A stretch of 20,826 nucleotides of DNA from a virus: positions 1 through 20,826 of the IMG/VR virus record IMGVR_UViG_3300045115_000139; one strand, 5' to 3'. The notes beneath the pieces were generated by a model that did no database searches, was not told the DNA's origin, and saw nothing but the letters and a program-made list of their open reading frames with translations. Shown one piece after another: positions 14,235 through 20,676 of the stretch (the stretch's first letter is position 1; the number at the start of each line of letters is the position of its first letter). A program made the translations under genes and the position numbers.

Positions 14235-15040
14235 CCTTTTCAGGCGAAACGCTGGTCGAGTTGAAGCCCGCCTGGACGTGGGATCCGCGGAACGGCTTGG
14301 CCCTCACCCGGCGCTGGCGCGGCACTCCCGCCGCGGTCAACGCGCTCGCGCTCGATCTCAGGTCGCGCGGCCTGCGTTACACGATCGACCCCGAGGAATC
14401 GGGTTATCAAGTCCTCGCATCGACCAGCGGCGCCGAGGAATCGCAGTCCCTTGAGACCCCGCTCAGCGACGTGTGGAGCCTCGTCGGCAACGACATCGAG
14501 CAGGACATTTGGCTCATGAGCAAGGTGCAGGTCGAATTCGCCAAATTCGCCGACACGATCGATGGCGCGAAAGTCCGCAAATGGCTCACGATGCTCGCCA
14601 ACGGCGACTTCATTTTCCGCGACGAGCAAGGCAACGACGTGACTCTGTCCTGGGGTTACGTCGCCGATTTCATCGGCCAGGCATCCGTGAAGCCGGGCGT
14701 CCCGAGCCTGAAGGTCGATGTGTTCGAGGGCCTGTTCGGGTCGCTTTGCGCGGGCGTCCAAAGCAAACCCGAGTCGCGCTATGTGCTGCGCCGCGTCCTC
14801 ACGATCCTGGCGGGCAGCAAGATTCGCCCAGCCTACGAGGGGGTCAACAAGGTCTGGAGCACGGACGAACTCAAGAGCCACCTGGCAATACCCTCGACGA
14901 TCATGTTCGATTTGCCCGACGGCATCTGGCTCAAGCGCACCCCCACCGTCGAGCAAAGCGCCGCGGACAAGTGGACCATCACGCAGGAGTGGTGGCACGC
15001 CGACAGCTACGATCCGTTCATCCTCGAACCCGCCCTATGA
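14231..15040 (+). CDS. Tail protein of unknown function (distal-tail position)
   Basis: This 269-aa protein follows the tape measure through a GTGA overlap. I do not recognise a family. It opens with MTFSGETLVELKPAWTWDP and LALTRRWRGTPAAVNALALD, includes a middle part with KVRKWLTMLANGDFIFRDEQ, and ends with strands and WWHADSYDPFILEPAL. No signal peptide or membrane helix is seen. Its place right after the tape measure is where distal tail and baseplate hub proteins lie in siphoviruses, so a tail-tip role is likely but unproven. Confidence 0.6.
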   Translation: MTFSGETLVELKPAWTWDPRNGLALTRRWRGTPAAVNALALDLRSRGLRYTIDPEESGYQVLASTSGAEESQSLETPLSDVWSLVGNDIEQDIWLMSKVQVEFAKFADTIDGAKVRKWLTMLANGDFIFRDEQGNDVTLSWGYVADFIGQASVKPGVPSLKVDVFEGLFGSLCAGVQSKPESRYVLRRVLTILAGSKIRPAYEGVNKVWSTDELKSHLAIPSTIMFDLPDGIWLKRTPTVEQSAADKWTITQEWWHADSYDPFILEPAL

Positions 15041-15041
15041 T

Positions 15042-15215
15042 ATGAGCTTGGCAAAACAATCCGACCTCGAGCGCCTGCGCCGGGAGATCGGGCGCCAGCG
15101 CCCGACGCCGTCCCCGGGCTCCCTGACCAGCCGGACTACGCGCGGCGTCATCCGACAAACGATCCGATCCTCGAGCACAACCACTCAATCAACTATCGTG
15201 CCCCGCTGGGGCTAA
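15042..15215 (+). CDS. 57-aa Ser/Thr/Arg-rich small protein
   Basis: This small protein starts one base after the previous stop. It has an amphipathic helix (LAKQSDLERLRREIGRQR), followed by a Ser/Thr/Arg-rich tail that ends TIVPRWG. Its charge pattern and tight packing in the tail cluster suggest a minor virion part or assembly factor, but no family is recognised. The start ATG (15042) has no Shine-Dalgarno and probably depends on coupling to the previous gene. Confidence 0.5.
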   Translation: MSLAKQSDLERLRREIGRQRPTPSPGSLTSRTTRGVIRQTIRSSSTTTQSTIVPRWG

Positions 15216-15221
15216 GACACT

Positions 15222-15626
15222 ATGGCAACAAACGCAATCACTATCACGAGCGGCGTCACGTGGAGCAACGGCGGCGCTTCGCTCTCGATTCCAACCATCA
15301 GCAAGAGCATCGATCAAACGGGCAACGACGGCGACGGCTCAACGTTCGACATCGACACGAGCGGCGATGTCGAGTTGACCAGGCCCGCTGGCATCACCGA
15401 TTTGGCGGGGACAACGGTCAGCGTCAAGAATCTCGACGCGACGGCCACCGTGGACCTGAGCTACGAGAAAGAGACGGGGGCGGGCTTTGCGGGCTACAAG
15501 TTCTGCAAGATCGCGCCGGGGGCCGTCGTGACGTTCCAGGTGTCATTGCCAGGCAACAAGACCAAGCTCTACGCCAAGTCCTCGGCGGGGACGGTCAAGG
15601 TGTTCCGCGTCATCCTCGAGGCGTGA
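15222..15626 (+). CDS. Small beta-rich virion protein
   Basis: This 134-aa protein is almost all beta-strand and glycine/threonine turns: ATNAITITSGVTWSNGGASL, SVKNLDATATVDLSYEKETG, then AGYKFCKIAPGAVVTFQV. It looks like a single immunoglobulin- or jelly-roll-like domain as found in tail-tip or decoration proteins. The family is not identified. The leader aagacact shares acactATGG with the tail-fibre start. It ends three bases before the large tail-tip gene's start. Confidence 0.6.
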   Translation: MATNAITITSGVTWSNGGASLSIPTISKSIDQTGNDGDGSTFDIDTSGDVELTRPAGITDLAGTTVSVKNLDATATVDLSYEKETGAGFAGYKFCKIAPGAVVTFQVSLPGNKTKLYAKSSAGTVKVFRVILEA

Positions 15627-15629
15627 TGT

Positions 15630-18600
15630 GTGGTCACCTTTCCCCGAGCGCCGATTGTCGGAGCGGGTGACGCCGTCGTCAGCACGCAGTTAGCTGGCCT
15701 GGCCAACGCCGCCAACGTCCGGTTGCGCTCAGGACTGGGCAACGGTTCACGGCGCATCCGCTCGTGGCTGTACTCTCTGTTTCGGAATCTCCGCAACGGC
15801 TCGGGGACTCTCACACCATCGGACTTCGAGTTCTTCTCGTTCTACGCTCACGTTGACCCATCGGTTGCCCAGTATCCGCCGGCGGGACCGGGCGAGGAGG
15901 AGGGGACCAACGTCAACAATCCGATGGGCGCTTTCGTGTTCGGCAACGAGGGTGCCGACATCTTCGACGAGGAAAGCAGAGTAAGCGATCCGCCGTCCGG
16001 TGGGATGCCGTTCACTATCGGTTTGCATGTGCCGACGAAGCTCGGCGACATCTGGCAGCTTGGCAAAGCGCAGCGCGGTGCGGTGGCCCCCGACGGCACA
16101 GCGGCTTACCCGGCGATCAGCGCGGGGCGGTCGGCCTACTGGATCAGCTATTCAACGCGCTCCATTTGGGGGAACAGCTATGGCGGGTTCATCGCGGCTC
16201 CCATGCTCGGCCCGGCGTGCGATGATCCGGGGACCGGCCCACCGCCGAACTACCAGATTTTTTTCACGGCCAAGCCGGGCAGTGGCAAGCCAGACAAGGT
16301 CTATGATGGGACGTGTGAGCCGGTGCCGGCGGGTGAGCCTTACCCGACACACATCGCTCAACTCATCACGACCCCTTGGTCGTGGATCGTGATTCTGAAC
16401 AACGGAACGGTCGATGTGCTGAGCACGAACGATTACGTTCAGGGGCCCTACACGGGGTCCGTGCATCTGCGGCGGGCAACGGCGGGGCACATCGGGCGCG
16501 TCATTCACGCTTTCTGCCGAGAATTCCGGGGCAGCGACACTCAGAGGGCTGAGCCGGGTTATCACATCCAGGAGAGCTTCAACTTCGATGCGTTCTTGCG
16601 CGCTCAGTATTTCCTCGCGCCCCAGCGTGGACACCTCGACGGCGAGGGAATCATGTCTGATTATCGGCGCTTTTACCTGCCGGTGACGGCTGGGGCGGTG
16701 CGCGATGGAGCGACGAGCGCGGTCGAGACCTGGGAGCCCGGCTACGTTCTCACGCACGTCTATGTCCGGGCCGAAGGCATGACCGGGACGGGGACCGTCA
16801 AGGTGCTGGTGGACGGGACGACGGCGGCTACCGCTCTGTTGACCGCCGATGCTGACGGGCTCGGGGATGACATCGTCTATGTGCCGACGCTTCCGGCGGG
16901 CAAGCGCGTGTCGATTCAAGCGGCTGGGGCCATCGTCTGCGCCTCTCTCTACGCTGAGGGGACGGAGCTACTCCCCTGGCTGCCGCAAGAGTCGGATCAA
17001 TACTTGGTGCTTCGGGCGACCACGGGGCACGATGGGAATTGGCAGGATGGCCTGGGGACGCAGGAGAGTGGGGCGAAGGACGCCTGGGACAATTACGTCC
17101 GTTACGGCTGCATCCTCAACAGCTACGATTCGCCGGGCCTGTTCGGGCAACTGGTCGAGGTCAACACGAATGCGGTGTTCGATGCCGCGCGGCGGTACTC
17201 GAAGTACGTCCGGTGCGTGACCCGCAACAATCTGTTGGGCTACGGAGTCACGAACGGCAAGAGCGAAATCTACCTCTCGCGCTGGCTCACGTTCGATGGC
17301 GTGACGGTCGATGTGTTGGATGGGATTGCCCCGGCTGCGGGGGCCGTAGCGTCCGGGAGCATAGCATGGGGCGTGCGCTACGTGGTGCGGTCGGGTTCCA
17401 TCGAGTATGCCGGGCACGGCTATGGCGCAGGCCAGCCATTCACGGGGCTGCGTGGTAAGAAGGATTACACGGGCTCGGGTGCGGTCTATGAGTATGACGG
17501 GATTCGAGCGACCGCGCCCCAACAGGGCGAGACGAACGAATGGTTGTTCGAGATCGAGAGCAAAGCGTACTGGTACGCCGAAGGCTCGCCGTTCAACCCG
17601 GAGAATTACGCTGACCGATACGCGCTCGTGAACCGTTGTCATTTCGGGCTCGATTTGCTGCTCAAGAAAGATGAGAAGTGGCACATCAATTACGGCGACC
17701 GCTGGGCGGTGCAACCTGACAGCGTGGACGCCTACAACTACATCAGCGGCTTCAACGCGTCGGCGGTCGAGAACGATTACAGAGGATGCCGACTCTACGA
17801 GACGCCGGGTGAGATCGAGTCTGCAACGGTGGTGACCTGGCAGGGGGTCGAGTGCATCAAGCTCGTGCTCAAGAATCGGCTCTACAGCACGTACGGTGAG
17901 ACGGGCGGCGCACCCGACACCGTGGACGCGACCGACTACAGTGACTCCGTGGTTGCGGCAATTCGTGCGGAGCCACATCGGACGCCGGAGAACACGTTGC
18001 GCGAGTATCTCGCGTTGCTGGCGCGGGGAAAAAACTGCGACTCGTCGAGCGAGATCGGACGGCGGATGAAGCCCGGCGACTATGCGACCGGGACAGAGCC
18101 CGCGAGTAGCGATACAATGCTTGGGTGGGACATCTTCGGCGCGTGCTTCCCGACGATCTGGTTAACCAAGCTCGTCCCGAAGCCGTACGACGACGGCAAC
18201 GACAAGCCGGACACGCACGACACCAGGATTGTGCATGACCCCATGACGCAGCTTGACCTTTACCTCCGGGCGATGGTCGAGGGTTACATTGCGGGCCGGT
18301 CAAGCGTAGCAGAGGCGTGTGACTGGCTGGACGGATGGGATGCTTACGACTACACATGGGACTCAGCCTGCTTCGAGGCATTCGGCAATTCATGGATCGG
18401 ACCGTTGCCGGACTCGCTCAGGCCGGATCAAGCAGAGGGCCACGGCCCGATGCCGACGACTCAGTTGTGGGCCGAAGTGTTCAACCGCTACTCGAAAATC
18501 TTGAACCTCTTGGACACGGTGCGCGTGGTCCTGCCTTACAAGGTCGAGGAACAGATCACGACGTATTCCGACGCAGAACCGATAGCCGGGGATGTGGGGC

Positions 18601-19184
18601 CGGACTGCGACGCGAGCAACACGGGCTGCGGTGCGAATGGTAAGGTGGCCTGGCAGGGCATAGGTCCGGCATCCGTGACCGTGACGAACGTAGGTCCCTG
18701 GGGTGACCTCGTGCAGGCGTACACGCAGGGCCAAACGTACGTCGAGTTCAGTGATAACTGCGACGTGGACCCCTCGAAATGGAGCTTGGTGACAAACCGG
18801 ATCGTGTCGCAATTCCGCATCGCGCTCGTGGACCCCGATGCTCTTTATGCCGTGCCGGAGCTTTGGCGGGACATGATCGACGGCTACGGCGCGGTCCTGG
18901 GCGTGCTCGAGACGCTGAGCTACTCGCAGGTGGCCATCGATGGGACGCCGCCAACGGAATGCTTTGGCGGCGACTTTGGCGGGTGTTACCTGGCGGACCA
19001 TTACTGGGAAAACTCGCAGGAATGCGTCATCATGCGGGCCGGGACATTGGACGGGGACCAGCCACGGAAGGCGTGGCACACGTTCTGCAAGCAACCCGGC
19101 TGGGGCAAGGGCGGTTACTGGCGGCAGATCGCGTTGACCCCGAAGGCGACCCCGGGATGGTATCTCAAGGTGCCGATCACATGA
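15630..19184 (+). CDS. Very large virion protein, probable tail tip / receptor-binding protein
   Basis: At 1184 aa this is the largest gene in the window and is last but one in the tail cluster, the place of host-specificity proteins (lambda gpJ). It lacks visible fibronectin repeats, hydrolase motifs or other known domains. The N-terminal 60 residues (APIVGAGDAVVSTQLAGLAN, then SRRIRSWLYSLFRNLRNG) may be a virion-attachment helix. The rest is rich in Tyr, Trp, Gly and Asp, with many cysteines. From about 15.9 kb the coding strand becomes G-rich, unlike the C-rich head genes, as in the tail fibre. Start is GTG at 15630 (MVTFPRAPIVG). The stop overlaps the next ATG by ATGA. Confidence 0.7.
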   Translation: MVTFPRAPIVGAGDAVVSTQLAGLANAANVRLRSGLGNGSRRIRSWLYSLFRNLRNGSGTLTPSDFEFFSFYAHVDPSVAQYPPAGPGEEEGTNVNNPMGAFVFGNEGADIFDEESRVSDPPSGGMPFTIGLHVPTKLGDIWQLGKAQRGAVAPDGTAAYPAISAGRSAYWISYSTRSIWGNSYGGFIAAPMLGPACDDPGTGPPPNYQIFFTAKPGSGKPDKVYDGTCEPVPAGEPYPTHIAQLITTPWSWIVILNNGTVDVLSTNDYVQGPYTGSVHLRRATAGHIGRVIHAFCREFRGSDTQRAEPGYHIQESFNFDAFLRAQYFLAPQRGHLDGEGIMSDYRRFYLPVTAGAVRDGATSAVETWEPGYVLTHVYVRAEGMTGTGTVKVLVDGTTAATALLTADADGLGDDIVYVPTLPAGKRVSIQAAGAIVCASLYAEGTELLPWLPQESDQYLVLRATTGHDGNWQDGLGTQESGAKDAWDNYVRYGCILNSYDSPGLFGQLVEVNTNAVFDAARRYSKYVRCVTRNNLLGYGVTNGKSEIYLSRWLTFDGVTVDVLDGIAPAAGAVASGSIAWGVRYVVRSGSIEYAGHGYGAGQPFTGLRGKKDYTGSGAVYEYDGIRATAPQQGETNEWLFEIESKAYWYAEGSPFNPENYADRYALVNRCHFGLDLLLKKDEKWHINYGDRWAVQPDSVDAYNYISGFNASAVENDYRGCRLYETPGEIESATVVTWQGVECIKLVLKNRLYSTYGETGGAPDTVDATDYSDSVVAAIRAEPHRTPENTLREYLALLARGKNCDSSSEIGRRMKPGDYATGTEPASSDTMLGWDIFGACFPTIWLTKLVPKPYDDGNDKPDTHDTRIVHDPMTQLDLYLRAMVEGYIAGRSSVAEACDWLDGWDAYDYTWDSACFEAFGNSWIGPLPDSLRPDQAEGHGPMPTTQLWAEVFNRYSKILNLLDTVRVVLPYKVEEQITTYSDAEPIAGDVGPDCDASNTGCGANGKVAWQGIGPASVTVTNVGPWGDLVQAYTQGQTYVEFSDNCDVDPSKWSLVTNRIVSQFRIALVDPDALYAVPELWRDMIDGYGAVLGVLETLSYSQVAIDGTPPTECFGGDFGGCYLADHYWENSQECVIMRAGTLDGDQPRKAWHTFCKQPGWGKGGYWRQIALTPKATPGWYLKVPIT

Positions 19185-19483
19185 TGTTCCGCGCTCAGGG
19201 GCGTCTGCTGCCACCAGGACGCGCCGGGAGCCCGCGCCCGCTACCACCAGCCCGCCAACTGGCGAAGAACGCCGCTGGGGCCGCCATGGCCACGGCCCGG
19301 GGCCTTGTGGCGGGTCATCTGCTCGTCGATGAGGCGACAGCGGACCGCCGCGCGGTGGTCTGCCGGGCCTGTGACGTGTGGTACCGGGCGATCGATGAGC
19401 GTTGCTCCCATCCGAAGTGCGGTTGCTTTCTCCGGCTGAAGCGTTGGCTATGGGCGCAGACGTGCCCGGCTGGCCGCTGGTAG
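19181..19483 (+). CDS. Cys-rich zinc-ribbon-like small protein at the tail-module end
   Basis: This 100-aa protein is coupled to the large tail gene by ATGA. The C-terminal 40 residues carry six cysteines at 61, 64, 75, 80, 82 and 95 (CRACDVW..., RCSHPKCGCF..., CPAGRW), enough for one or two zinc sites. A terminal CPxGxW signature after such a cluster recurs in small phage proteins next to tail-fibre genes; their role is unknown. The N-terminal half is basic, Pro/Ala-rich and probably flexible. The integration site begins immediately after its stop. Confidence 0.65.
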   Translation: MMFRAQGRLLPPGRAGSPRPLPPARQLAKNAAGAAMATARGLVAGHLLVDEATADRRAVVCRACDVWYRAIDERCSHPKCGCFLRLKRWLWAQTCPAGRW

Positions 19484-19487
19484 GTTT

Positions 19488-19506
19488 GGTATGCCTGATG
19501 GTATGC
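19488..19506 (+). promoter_or_regulatory. Left pair of ggtatgc repeats, candidate integrase arm sites
   Basis: ggtatgc occurs at 19488-19494 and 19500-19506, a 12-bp spacing, 5 bases after the last tail-gene stop and 52 bases before the tRNA-derived core. The same element with the same spacing and orientation recurs on the other side of the core, suggesting integrase arm-type binding sites. Confidence 0.5.
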
Positions 19507-19557
19507 GGCTGGTTGGAGGAGGACCCTCAAGAATCGTTGTAAGTCCTTGATAGTAAA

Positions 19558-19602
19558 TGGCGCGTCCGACAGGACTTGAACCTGTAACCTTCTGATCCGA
19601 AG
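19558..19602 (-). other. attP core: 3' fragment of a tRNA-Arg(UCG) gene
   Basis: On the minus strand this reads as the 3' half of a tRNA: anticodon loop CTTCGGA (19602-19596, anticodon TCG), 3' anticodon strand TCAGA, variable loop AGGTT, a perfect T-arm (ACAGG, loop TTCAAGT, CCTGT), acceptor strand CGGACGC, G73 and an encoded CCA. The 5' half is absent: beyond the loop the anticodon strand has only 3 of 5 expected bases, and no D-arm or 5' acceptor follows. Phages that integrate in tRNA genes carry exactly such a 3' piece, which restores the gene on insertion. An integrase remnant lies alongside. It is not a functional tRNA gene. Confidence 0.82.
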
Positions 19603-19636
19603 TTAGGCTTGGAGGGTTCCGGTGGAAACCGCAGAA

Positions 19637-19651
19637 GCGGGTGAAACCCGC
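19637..19651 (-). terminator. Hairpin directly after the integrase stop codon
   Basis: gcgggt (19637-19642) and acccgc (19646-19651) form a perfect 6-bp stem with a 3-nt loop, beginning at the base after the integrase-remnant stop on the minus strand and followed there by ttctg. This fits a short intrinsic terminator for the int transcript, though the T-run is poor. Confidence 0.45.
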
Positions 19652-19954
19652 TCAGGACGGGGCTTTGCTCGCGGTCGGGAGTCCGCTCGGGACCGCATGA
19701 GACATACCGATTTGGGTATGCCGAGTGGTATGCGGAATGGTATGCCACGCGGCCGGATGTTTGGCCGGCAACCAGGCAAGGGGAGCCTCGGCGCGCCAGT
19801 TGGGCGGGACGCTCCCATAGGTCGAGGCGATCAGGCTGGCCCCGGTACTGTCGCCAATCTCGGCCGCGATTTGGGCGTCGGTCACGCCCTGGGATCGTCT
19901 GACGGTCACGTAGAAGCTGCGCATTCCGTGGCTGGTGATTCGGCGCCCGAGTAC
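19652..19954 (-). pseudogene. int: Tyrosine recombinase integrase, C-terminal remnant only
   Basis: Only the last 100 or so codons of an integrase remain. Reading on the minus strand: LGRRITSHGMRSFYVTVRRS holds the HxxR motif (His and second Arg of the active site), EIGDSTGASLIASTYG holds the candidate nucleophile Tyr, then a Trp/Pro tail and a stop at 19654-19652. The first catalytic Arg, the core-binding domain and the arm-binding N-terminus are missing; the frame has no start of its own. Upstream sequence switches to a truncated repressor gene, joined out of frame near 19951-19960. The next ATG in frame (19924) would yield a useless 90-aa peptide. It ends 50 bases from the tRNA-derived core, the normal place for int. 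Confidence 0.82.
19715..19745 (+). promoter_or_regulatory. Right triplet of ggtatgc repeats, candidate integrase arm sites
   Basis: ggtatgc occurs at 19715-19721, 19727-19733 and 19739-19745, each 12 bp apart, with an inverted cataccg at 19703-19709. They lie within the 3' end of the integrase remnant, where they encode a repeated His-Thr pattern. That the same element exists outside any gene left of the core argues for a DNA-level function. Confidence 0.5.
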
Positions 19955-20379
19955 GGCGGGGCCGAGTTGGGCGCGAAAACGACGGTATCACCCGCGCGGA
20001 TGTCCGGTTCCATTGAATCGCCCTCGATGATGACGCCGTAGCTGCCGGGGTCTTTGGAATCCGTCTCGACCCATTCTTCGAGTTGACGGCAAAGGTCCTC
20101 GTAGTCCGCCCCGATCCCAGCTTTGGCCCAACTCACCACGGGCACTTGGCGCGCAGGGGGACCCGAGGGAATCGGCTTCGGAGTGTCAGGATCGAGCAGG
20201 AACTCGGCGCTCGCGAGCAATCGCTCGCTGACAGAAACCCACCCACCTCGGACTTTCGAGATGTAGGTAGGGGTTATTTTTAGCGTTTTCGCTACATGAG
20301 CGTCAGTAAGCCGCCCTCTAGCCTTATGCGCATCAACGAGTTGCATGAATCTTCCATTTCTATAATTTTGTTCTTGCAT
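19906..20379 (-). pseudogene. LexA/CI-like phage repressor (HTH + S24), C-terminus lost
   Basis: This 157-aa reading has an N-terminal HTH (AHVAKTLKITPTYISKVRGG, residues 28-46), a linker, the Ala-Gly self-cleavage site at residues 87-88 (SWAKAGIGADYEDL), and the S24 nucleophile motif EGDSMEPDIRAGDTVVFAPN with Ser122. About 15 residues later the frame runs into integrase DNA and ends PPYSGAESPATECAAST. The catalytic Lys and the dimerising C-terminal strands expected in the following 60-70 residues are gone, so SOS-type autocleavage and probably dimerisation are lost. Start is ambiguous: ATG at 20379 (A-rich leader) or 20346 (preceded by ggaag); an ATG at 20424 would overlap the divergent gene. 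Confidence 0.8.
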
Positions 20380-20402
20380 TGGAATGTTATTGTTATGACA
20401 AT
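20361..20402. promoter_or_regulatory. Divergent control region between repressor and early genes
   Basis: This is an AT-rich stretch in GC-rich DNA. A consensus TATAAT lies at 20361-20366 on the plus strand, suitably upstream of the gene at 20412, although no good -35 box is seen at 17 bp. attgt (20389-20393) and acaat (20398-20402) form an inverted repeat with a 4-base centre, a candidate operator in the repressor leader. A CI/Cro-like switch is the expected function here. Confidence 0.45.
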
Positions 20403-20411
20403 GTGCAGCAA

Positions 20412-20612
20412 ATGAGCGCGACACAGAACACCGGAAACACGGCCCGGGGAACGACTAGCATCCGCATGGATACGCTGCGTCGAGCCCGGATCGCCGCGAG
20501 GTTGGAGGATAAGAGCATGACCGATTTCATCAGTGAAGCGGTGGATGCGGCCACATTGCCGCTGCTGAAGCGGTACGGGCTGAACTCCCACGGCCCGCTG
20601 TCTGGAAATTAG
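20412..20612 (+). CDS. Small ribbon-helix-helix-like DNA-binding protein
   Basis: This 66-aa protein is transcribed divergently from the repressor, the place of cro or an early regulator. After a flexible N-terminus, TTSIRMDTLRRARIAARLED looks like the RHH strand plus first helix, and KSMTDFISEAVDAATLPLLK the second helix, as in CopG/Arc or plasmid antitoxin proteins. It could be the Cro-equivalent or a partner of the ParB-like protein encoded next. I chose the ATG at 20412; an in-frame start at 20379 would cover the operator and overlap the repressor start. Confidence 0.6.
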   Translation: MSATQNTGNTARGTTSIRMDTLRRARIAARLEDKSMTDFISEAVDAATLPLLKRYGLNSHGPLSGN

Positions 20613-20631
20613 CAAAACGCACAAGCCAATA

Positions 20632-20659
20632 CTTGCACAAAGTGACACATTTGCGCAAG
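20632..20659. promoter_or_regulatory. Inverted-repeat operator before the ParB-like gene
   Basis: cttgcacaaa (20632-20641) and tttgcgcaag (20650-20659) are reverse complements except for one base, separated by 8 bases (gtgacaca). A third half-site, cacaag, occurs at 20620-20625. The element lies 18 bases before the next start codon, well placed for repression by an HTH or RHH protein. No clear -10/-35 pair could be assigned. Confidence 0.55.
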
Positions 20660-20676
20660 TCCAGTCCTTACTAAAT

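Noticed and set aside
14240-14998. 252-aa minus-strand ORF opposite the post-tape-measure gene
   Set aside because: It is fully antisense to a coupled plus-strand gene, and no start context or family pattern was seen.
19558-19602. A functional phage-encoded tRNA-Arg
   Set aside because: Only the 3' half exists. The D-arm, the 5' acceptor strand and a proper 5' anticodon strand are absent in the adjoining sequence.
19527-19991. 154-aa minus-strand ORF over the att region
   Set aside because: It crosses the tRNA fragment, terminator hairpin and integrase remnant in a different frame and has an Arg/Pro-rich shadow composition. The integrase frame shows HxxR and Tyr motifs instead.
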